Shown: piece by piece, positions 1 through 4,273 of the stretch
Numbering within the stretch: the first letter of the stretch is position 1
Layout of the letters: each line of letters starts with the position of its first letter
Source of the DNA: UBA4717 sp045531795
GTDB taxonomy: Bacteria > Bacillota > Clostridia > Oscillospirales > CAG-272
DNA: 6,502 bases
Direction of reading: 5' to 3'
Assembly: GCA_045531795.1 (NCBI GenBank)
Contig: JAZSET010000068.1
Coordinates: 1-6,502 of the forward strand
Notes under the pieces: model-generated
Told to the model about the DNA's origin: nothing
Seen by the model: the letters and a program-made list of their open reading frames with translations, nothing else
Database searches by the model: none
Translations under genes and position numbers: made by a program

Positions 1-74
1 GCATCGCCAACGGCTCTGCCGATTCCCTGACTCACACCTCGTCTGATTGCTCTTTCCAAATCAAAGAAACTCAT
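1..74 (-). CDS. Start of an uncharacterised small protein (partial, runs off the left edge)
   Basis: Only the first 24 codons are present. The reading starts MSFFDLERAIRRGVSQG and continues with a Gly/Ala/Arg-rich stretch, with no stop before the edge. The start is well supported: a perfect AGGAGG (complement of 83-88) lies 8 nt upstream of the ATG. It follows the 88-residue zinc-ribbon gene by 28 nt on the same strand, so it is probably the third gene of the same leftward operon. The visible residues form a potentially amphipathic helix with basic residues (R8, R11, R12, R20), and there is no signal peptide. Family and function cannot be told from so short a piece. That it is a real gene start is fairly sure; what it does is unknown. 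Confidence 0.72.
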   Translation of the reverse strand, partial: MSFFDLERAIRRGVSQGIGRAVGD

Positions 75-102
75 AACTTATGCCTCCTTTATATATAGTG
101 CC

Positions 103-369
103 TCATAATTTTTCTCCGCACTGCGGACAGTATTCGGTGTCATCCTTTACAACCGTGTCGCAGTTTTTACAAAACTTGTGTCTTTCCTTATATTCCTGAA
201 ACATATTCTTTTCAGGAAGCTTTGCACCGCACTCGGTACAGAAGCTTTCTGTTGAAGGTGATGCGCGTCCGCAGGATTTGCAAACCTTCAGTCTTTTCAT
301 AGCACGGGGACCGAAACCGTATTCGTCCATACTTTCCTGCCGTACCTGTTCCGCTAAAATCAGTCTCAT
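103..369 (-). CDS. Small double zinc-ribbon protein (88 aa)
   Basis: The protein carries two regular Cys4 zinc ribbons with identical spacing: C30-x2-C33-x10-C44-x2-C47 and C67-x2-C70-x10-C81-x2-C84, each closed by the usual CxxCG-x-K-L turn. The first 29 residues are an acidic/basic helix-like segment without cysteines. No signal peptide or membrane segment is seen, so it should be cytoplasmic and bind two structural zinc ions. Zinc ribbons of this kind usually serve in protein or nucleic-acid contacts, and nothing here tells which. The ATG follows the stop of the upstream zinc-ribbon gene by 3 nt (TGA-AGA-ATG). Its Shine-Dalgarno (complement of 377-384) lies inside the last codons of that gene, so the two are probably translationally coupled. 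Confidence in the gene and the zinc ribbons is high; the function is unknown. Confidence 0.85.
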   Translation of the reverse strand: MRLILAEQVRQESMDEYGFGPRAMKRLKVCKSCGRASPSTESFCTECGAKLPEKNMFQEYKERHKFCKNCDTVVKDDTEYCPQCGEKL

Positions 370-372
370 TCT

Positions 373-717
373 TCATACCTCCTCATAGCGCAGAGCCGAG
401 CCGCAGCTTGTGCAAAATGTATCAGATATTGAAACCTTGCTTCCGCAATGTCTGCAAAACTTCGGCGGGTTCTCCCAGGGGGAGCAGTCAACACACATAA
501 AAGTATCTGCGTTATACATTGCATCGCATACGAACCGTCCGCATTTTTTGCATCTGCTGATTTCCGGCTTTGCAATTTCCCATGCTCTTTTTAATCTTTC
601 CTCCGGTGTGCCGCCCACGATCGGTTCGGTTAGAAAAACTCTCGCTCCCGATAAATCGCAGAAGAAGCTGTACCGATTTCCGTTTATGATTTTATAAGAA
701 GCAATTTTCTCCGGCAT
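373..717 (-). CDS. Zinc-ribbon protein with an unassigned N-terminal domain (114 aa)
   Basis: From the start chosen here, residues 1-53 form a mixed strand/helix segment with one cysteine (C20) and no family I recognise. It is followed by two cysteine clusters: C56-x2-C59 paired with C75-x2-C78 (long x15 spacing, with an extra C64), then a regular ribbon C88-x2-C91-x10-C102-x2-C105. No signal peptide or membrane segment is visible. An ATG two codons further upstream (at 723) directly abuts the AGGAGG with no spacer. The ATG at 717 has a 6-nt spacer, so I prefer 717; the alternative adds only two residues (M-R). It is the first gene of a leftward set with the 88-aa zinc-ribbon gene and the partial gene at the edge. 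It is divergent from the solute-binding-protein operon and may share control sequences with it. Biochemical role unknown. Confidence 0.82.
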   Translation of the reverse strand: MPEKIASYKIINGNRYSFFCDLSGARVFLTEPIVGGTPEERLKRAWEIAKPEISRCKKCGRFVCDAMYNADTFMCVDCSPWENPPKFCRHCGSKVSISDTFCTSCGSALRYEEV

Positions 718-723
718 ACGCAT

Positions 724-731
724 CCTCCTTT
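724..731 (-). promoter_or_regulatory. Ribosome binding site that decides the zinc-ribbon start
   Basis: The minus strand reads AAAGGAGG directly against one ATG (723-721) and 6 nt before a second in-frame ATG (717-715). Normal Shine-Dalgarno spacing favours the second, giving a 114-residue rather than a 116-residue product. Confidence 0.7.
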
Positions 732-745
732 CAGAAAATTTTTCC

Positions 746-770
746 TTAGAAAAGTAACAAATTTTTCTAA
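746..770. promoter_or_regulatory. Inverted repeat upstream of the -35, candidate operator
   Basis: TTAGAAAA (746-753) and TTTTCTAA (763-770) are perfect 8-bp arms around a 9-bp spacer. The repeat ends 4 bp before the -35 hexamer of the solute-binding-protein promoter, centred about 52 bp upstream of the expected start of transcription. That is where an activator would bind. It could be the site of the LuxR-type or XRE protein encoded downstream, and could also affect the divergent zinc-ribbon genes. The region is AT-rich, where repeats of this size arise by chance fairly often, so the assignment is tentative. Confidence 0.35.
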
Positions 771-774
771 AGTA

Positions 775-803
775 TTGAATTTTTCAACATTATCTGATAT
801 AAT
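775..803 (+). promoter_or_regulatory. Sigma-A type promoter of the solute-binding-protein/LuxR/XRE operon
   Basis: A -35 box TTGAAT (775-780) and a perfect -10 box TATAAT (798-803) are separated by 17 bp. A TG one base upstream of the -10 (795-796) makes it an extended -10 promoter. Transcription should start near 810, leaving a leader of about 200 nt before the ATG at 1009. The -35 box is the left arm of a small palindrome, TTGAATTTTTCAA (775-787), a possible repressor contact. I found no equally good promoter on the other strand for the zinc-ribbon genes: TTACCA/TATATC (complement of about 794-822, 17-bp spacer) is the best match and is weak. Confidence 0.75.
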
Positions 804-820
804 ATAAATAATCAGAATTG

Positions 821-859
821 GTAAGGTGCATCGGAAAATGATTTTTTGATGTACTTTAC
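821..859 (+). promoter_or_regulatory. Leader RNA hairpin
   Basis: GTAAGGTGCATC (821-832) can pair along its full length with GATGTACTTTAC (848-859): 12 consecutive pairs, two of them G-U, around a 15-nt loop. The G-U pairs would be A-C mismatches on the other strand, so the structure makes sense only in the rightward RNA. It begins about 11 nt after the expected transcription start, a place where hairpins often protect mRNA 5' ends; it could also be a protein or ligand target. There is no U-run after the stem, so it is not an intrinsic terminator. Confidence 0.5.
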
Positions 860-991
860 AAGCTCAATTATACATATTTTTTTACCTTTGTCCTCACCCC
901 AAAATGCCAAAAGGATGGGAAAAATCAAAAAAAATTAAAAAAATTTTCTCAAAAGGGTGAGAAAAAGGGTGGGAAATTAGAAAAATTTGGT

Positions 992-998
992 AAAGGGG
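992..998 (+). promoter_or_regulatory. Ribosome binding site of the solute-binding protein
   Basis: AAAGGGG lies 10 nt before the ATG at 1009. It is weaker and further away than the AGGAGG sites of the other genes in the window. Its AAAGG part can pair with CCTTT at 885-889 in the leader. Confidence 0.6.
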
Positions 999-1008
999 AC
1001 ATATTTTT

Positions 1009-2364
1009 ATGCGAAAATTAACGGCACTCATTCTCACGGGAATTTTAATCACATTTTCACTTGTCGGCTGCGGTCAAAATACAAGACTTAATCCAAGCAG
1101 CCCGACGACCTTATCCATCTGGCATGTTTACGGAAATCAATCCGAGTCGCCGTTTAACGATGCAATAGATGAATTTAATTCAACTGTCGGCAAGGAAAAG
1201 GGTGTTTTTGTTTCCGTAACCTCTATGGTTGATTCCGATTCCATTGACCAGCACCTTTTTGACGCTGCAAAGGGTACACCGGGCAGCGGTGATTTCCCCG
1301 ATTTGTTTACTGCATATCCGAGAGTTGCCGAGGGTATAGGTGAAGAATTGCTTACAGACTGGAACGAAATATATTCCGAGGAGGAGCTTTCCGTCTTTGT
1401 TGATGACTTTCTTGCGGAGGGCAATATTTCGGGCAGACAGCTCACGCTTCCCATTGCCAAATCGACAGAGCTTCTTTTTGTAAACAAAACCTTATTTGAC
1501 CGTTTTGCAAATGAAAGCGGTTTTTCAGTCAAGGACTTTGAAACCTTTGACGGTCTTTTTGAAATGGCATCCGCCTATTACGAATGGTCGGGCGGCAAGG
1601 ATCTATTCCAGTATGATGATTTCTACAACTATTTCCTTATCAATGTTGCCGCAAAGGGTGACGAGCTTATCAAAAACGGCAAGGTAAACTGCGATACCAA
1701 CGAATTTAAGGATGTTTTTTATGCGATTGCCGAGCCCGGAATTGAAGGCGGTATAAGCCTTTATGATAATTTCGGAAGCGATCTTTGGAAAACAGGCGAT
1801 ATTATATCCTACATCGGTTCGTCTGCCGGTATTCTTTATACCCGTGATGATGTAACCTATCCTGACAACAGCGTGGAAAAGATTGAGCTGTCGGTTCTTG
1901 CATATCCTGTTTTTGAGGGTGCTGCACCTACCGTTATGCAAAGGGGTGTAACGCTCTTTGCTCATAAAACAGACGACGCAAAGAAAAACAAGGCAATGGA
2001 AATATTTGTTGATTTCCTTGCAGAAAAGGACAATAACATTGAATTTGCCTCTGCATCGGGCTATATTCCGGGAACAGACGAAGCCTTTGAAGGACTTTTT
2101 ACAAATCTTGAAGGTGTGGAAAATCCCAAATACCGTATGCTTTATGAGGCTGTAAGCGATATGTACGGCAAATATACCTTTAAGCCGCTTCCCGTGTTTG
2201 AAAATTCTTCTGCCGTTCAAAAGGAATTTGACGGCAATGTTACCAATATACTTTCAAAGGCACGGGCAGAATATCAGGCGAGAGTGTCCGCAGGCGAGGA
2301 TAAAAACACCGTTTTAACTGAGCTTTGCGAAAAGGCACTTAATGAACTGAGAAATAAATATTAA
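1009..2364 (+). CDS. Extracellular solute-binding lipoprotein (ABC family-1-like, 451 aa)
   Basis: The N-terminus is a lipoprotein signal peptide: basic MRK, a hydrophobic core at 4-19, and the lipobox L18-V-G-C21, so the mature protein is anchored by C21 to the outer face of the membrane. The mature part begins like bacterial sugar/oligosaccharide binding proteins (LSIWHVYG at 35-42). It keeps further family landmarks: the LPIAKSTELLFVNKTLFD segment near 147-164 and a C-terminal stretch (329-356) with AMEIFVDFL...ASGYIPG. Length is usual for the family. It is the first gene of a three-gene operon with a membrane LuxR-type regulator 20 nt downstream, and no permease or ATPase gene follows before the terminator. 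It may therefore deliver ligand to the regulator's outer domain rather than to a transporter, or serve a transporter encoded elsewhere. The ligand cannot be named; a carbohydrate is only the family's usual choice. Confidence 0.88.
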   Translation: MRKLTALILTGILITFSLVGCGQNTRLNPSSPTTLSIWHVYGNQSESPFNDAIDEFNSTVGKEKGVFVSVTSMVDSDSIDQHLFDAAKGTPGSGDFPDLFTAYPRVAEGIGEELLTDWNEIYSEEELSVFVDDFLAEGNISGRQLTLPIAKSTELLFVNKTLFDRFANESGFSVKDFETFDGLFEMASAYYEWSGGKDLFQYDDFYNYFLINVAAKGDELIKNGKVNCDTNEFKDVFYAIAEPGIEGGISLYDNFGSDLWKTGDIISYIGSSAGILYTRDDVTYPDNSVEKIELSVLAYPVFEGAAPTVMQRGVTLFAHKTDDAKKNKAMEIFVDFLAEKDNNIEFASASGYIPGTDEAFEGLFTNLEGVENPKYRMLYEAVSDMYGKYTFKPLPVFENSSAVQKEFDGNVTNILSKARAEYQARVSAGEDKNTVLTELCEKALNELRNKY

Positions 2365-2384
2365 AGTATAAGGAGGAGCAGAAA

Positions 2385-4010
2385 ATGAAGTTGCCGCAGA
2401 TTAAAGCCACTTTGGCGGAAATAAAAAACAGCGGTCTTTCTATGAAAAAGAGACTTGCTGTGTATATTGCTGTGCTTTTGATGCTGTTCCTTGTTGTTAT
2501 CGGGATTGCACTGAATTTTTTAGGCATTCTCAATATTACTCCGTTTCGTCTGAGAGAAACCTTTCATCGGGAGCTTAAAGAAACGAACTACCGTGCAGAA
2601 ACCTCTATTGATACAAATGCTGCTCATGCAATTCTGTTTGCAGAGCATCTTTCTAAGGAAACAGAGCATTATCTTGCCGCAAAAAACATAAGCTTTGAAG
2701 CTTTGGAAAACAATGCGGCGCTGATTGACGGGCTTGAGGCAGAGGTTTACAATATTGTAGCTGCAAATATGCAGTATGCCGATTGCAGCGGTGCATTCTT
2801 TATGCTTAACACGACAGTAAACAGTAAGCTTCCCGAAAAATACCACAGCGGCATTTACCTGAAGTTTTCCTATCTTCACTCAAACAGTATGATAAACCAC
2901 AAAACATCAATGCTCTACGGCTCGTCTGCCGTTGCAAAGGAATATGGTGCGGATTATTACAACGAATGGCACTTAGAGATGCCGGAGGGCATTTATCACG
3001 AGCTTGATGATGTGTTTCATGTTTCAAAGGCAGACTTTAATGACAGCTATGTGCTGACGGGTGTATATCAGATTCCCGGCACGTGGGAAAATGTGAGGTT
3101 TTTATGTGTTCCCGTGTTTGACACAAGCGACAAGCTTATCGGTATATGCGGCTTTGAAATCTCAAGCCTTTATTTCAGCCTGACCTACGAAACACATAAT
3201 GACGAGTTTGACAACATCATTCACGGTTTATTTACAGAGAGCGAGAAGGATTCATATACCGGGCAGATGTCCGTCAATCATTCGGGGTATTCTCCGTCCG
3301 ACACAGGCGTAATGACAATAAAGAAGGGCAAAAATCTTGACACCTTTACATACGGAAACGAAACCTTTATCGGTAAGTACGGAGAGATTACACTGGGCAA
3401 CAGCAAGCATATTTTAACCGTTATGGTTCCCGAAAAGGAATATCAGTCCTTGCTTTCCGAATCGTATATCAGAATGCTTGCGGTGCTCATTATTGTTCTT
3501 ATGCTGATGGTTTTGATTTGCCTTTATTTCAGCCACAAGTATATGAAGCCGATTCTTAAAAGCTTTGAGCATATAAAGACAAATTCCGTTCCCGCAGATC
3601 AGGTTAAAATTCCTGAAATCAACGACCTTTTCCGTTTCCTTGCAGATAAGGATAAAGGTCACGAGGACGAAATAACCGAGCTTACACGCCTCCGCAACGA
3701 GGCAAAGGATGAATACACAAAGATTCAGACGCAGCTTGACAAGGTGGTAGAACGACATAAATCCGGTGCCGATCCTGAATTTTATGAGATATTCAAGTCA
3801 AATGTATCCAAGCTCACTCAAAAGGAAGCACAGATATTCAGGCTCTATCTTGAGGGAAAAACTGCAAAGGAAATTCAGGAGATAACGGAAATCAATCAGA
3901 ACACACTCAAGTATCATAACAAAAACTTATATTCAAAACTCGGTGTTACGAGCAGAAAAGAGCTTTTGCTTTATGCTGCTATGCTTAAAAAAGAAGGAGG
4001 AGTTTTATGA
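2385..4010 (+). CDS. Membrane-tethered LuxR-type transcription regulator with an extracytoplasmic sensor domain (541 aa)
   Basis: A short basic cytoplasmic tail leads into transmembrane segment 1 (about 24-47). A large outer domain (about 50-360) follows. Its GICGFEISSLYF element (253-264) resembles the closing strand of Cache/dCache sensor domains. Transmembrane segment 2 (about 363-382) comes next, then a charged, coiled-coil-like linker (about 427-458), and a LuxR/GerE helix-turn-helix at 477-531 (LTQKEAQIFRLYLEGKTAKE ... TLKYHNKNLYSKLGVTSRKE). There is no receiver, HAMP, kinase or ATPase domain, so it appears to be a one-component regulator reading an outside signal directly. AGGAGG (2371-2376) sits 8 nt before the ATG. 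It lies 20 nt after the solute-binding lipoprotein gene, its likely partner, and overlaps the XRE gene by 4 nt. YesS-like AraC proteins beside binding-protein genes are a comparable design with a different DNA-binding domain. Topology and HTH are sure; Cache is likely; ligand and targets are unknown. Confidence 0.85.
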   Translation: MKLPQIKATLAEIKNSGLSMKKRLAVYIAVLLMLFLVVIGIALNFLGILNITPFRLRETFHRELKETNYRAETSIDTNAAHAILFAEHLSKETEHYLAAKNISFEALENNAALIDGLEAEVYNIVAANMQYADCSGAFFMLNTTVNSKLPEKYHSGIYLKFSYLHSNSMINHKTSMLYGSSAVAKEYGADYYNEWHLEMPEGIYHELDDVFHVSKADFNDSYVLTGVYQIPGTWENVRFLCVPVFDTSDKLIGICGFEISSLYFSLTYETHNDEFDNIIHGLFTESEKDSYTGQMSVNHSGYSPSDTGVMTIKKGKNLDTFTYGNETFIGKYGEITLGNSKHILTVMVPEKEYQSLLSESYIRMLAVLIIVLMLMVLICLYFSHKYMKPILKSFEHIKTNSVPADQVKIPEINDLFRFLADKDKGHEDEITELTRLRNEAKDEYTKIQTQLDKVVERHKSGADPEFYEIFKSNVSKLTQKEAQIFRLYLEGKTAKEIQEITEINQNTLKYHNKNLYSKLGVTSRKELLLYAAMLKKEGGVL

Positions 4011-4219
4011 CACTTGCAGACAGACTGAATAAAATCATTGATGAACAGGGACTTACAAAAAGAGCATTTGCAAAAACCTTGGGTGTCAGCGAAAACTACA
4101 TCTATCAGCTCACAGGAAGCCAAGAAAAGCTGACCACCATATCCGAAACTCTTGCAAAGCTCATCGCCCTTGAATTTGGATATGATAAAGACTGGATTAT
4201 ATACGGCGATAAAAACTAA
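4007..4219 (+). CDS. Small XRE-family helix-turn-helix protein (70 aa)
   Basis: Nearly the whole protein is one Cro/C1-type DNA-binding domain. The helix-turn-helix spans about residues 16-36 (LTKRAFAKTLGVSENYIYQL), followed by the helices that usually complete the fold and an end (ALEFGYDKDWIIYGDKN) like that of many short XRE proteins of Bacillota. It has no ligand-binding or separate dimerisation domain. Its ATG overlaps the stop of the LuxR-type gene (ATGA), with AGGAGG (3995-4000) 6 nt upstream, so the two are translationally coupled and probably made in fixed proportion. It ends 13 nt before a strong hairpin and is the last gene of the operon. It may act as autorepressor of the promoter at 775-803 or as partner of the membrane regulator; both are inference. 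Coding and fold are well supported. Confidence 0.85.
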   Translation: MTLADRLNKIIDEQGLTKRAFAKTLGVSENYIYQLTGSQEKLTTISETLAKLIALEFGYDKDWIIYGDKN

Positions 4220-4232
4220 AATATATGATGAA

Positions 4233-4260
4233 AGCCTCCGGGGATTTTTCCCCGGAGGCT
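4233..4260 (+). terminator. Intrinsic terminator between convergent genes
   Basis: AGCCTCCGGGG and CCCCGGAGGCT form a perfect 11-bp GC-rich stem with a 6-nt ATTTTT loop, 13 nt after the XRE stop codon. The rightward RNA continues CGUUUUGU, a short but usable U-run. The stem also lies 13 nt past the stop of the leftward surface-protein gene, where the RNA continues UUCAUCAUAUAUUUU. It probably serves both directions, better rightward. Confidence 0.88.
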
Positions 4261-4273
4261 CGTTTTGTATAGC

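Larger units (their letters stand above)
810..1008 (+). other. Long 5' leader of the sensor operon
   Basis: This is the expected untranslated leader, about 200 nt. Its first part holds a 12-bp hairpin (821-859). A pyrimidine run (885-900) follows, then a stretch of A and G (901-998) that contains three related units: GGATGGGAAAAA at 913, GGGTGAGAAAAA at 955 and GGGTGGGAAATT at 967. The segment 944-965 can form a small hairpin, TTTTCTC paired with GAGAAAA. There is no recognisable riboswitch consensus, and no poly-U-tailed terminator that would give classical attenuation. The length and the pairing options suggest post-transcriptional control, but this is not proven. Confidence 0.5.

Noticed and set aside
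366..575. Minus-strand frame of 69 codons overlapping the zinc-ribbon gene in another frame
   Set aside because: It is out of frame with the zinc-ribbon codons, shows no domain, and overlaps a better supported gene.
410..697. Plus-strand frame of 95 codons opposite the zinc-ribbon gene
   Set aside because: The opposite strand encodes regular CxxC pairs and has an AGGAGG start. This frame has no such support and is its antisense shadow.
944..965. Hairpin TTTTCTC/GAGAAAA in the leader considered as a terminator
   Set aside because: The stem is short and AT-rich and is followed by GGGTGGG rather than a U-run, so it cannot be an intrinsic terminator.
901..998. GGRTGRGAAA-like units considered as a CRISPR or iteron array
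   Set aside because: There are only three imperfect copies with unequal spacing (42 and 12 nt) in low-complexity purine sequence, with no replication or Cas gene nearby.
1603..2220. Long open frame of about 205 codons on the minus strand inside the solute-binding-protein gene
   Set aside because: It lies wholly within a gene with clear family landmarks. Its translation is rich in Cys, Lys, Phe and Ile with no recognisable domain, and it is a shadow of the plus-strand codons.
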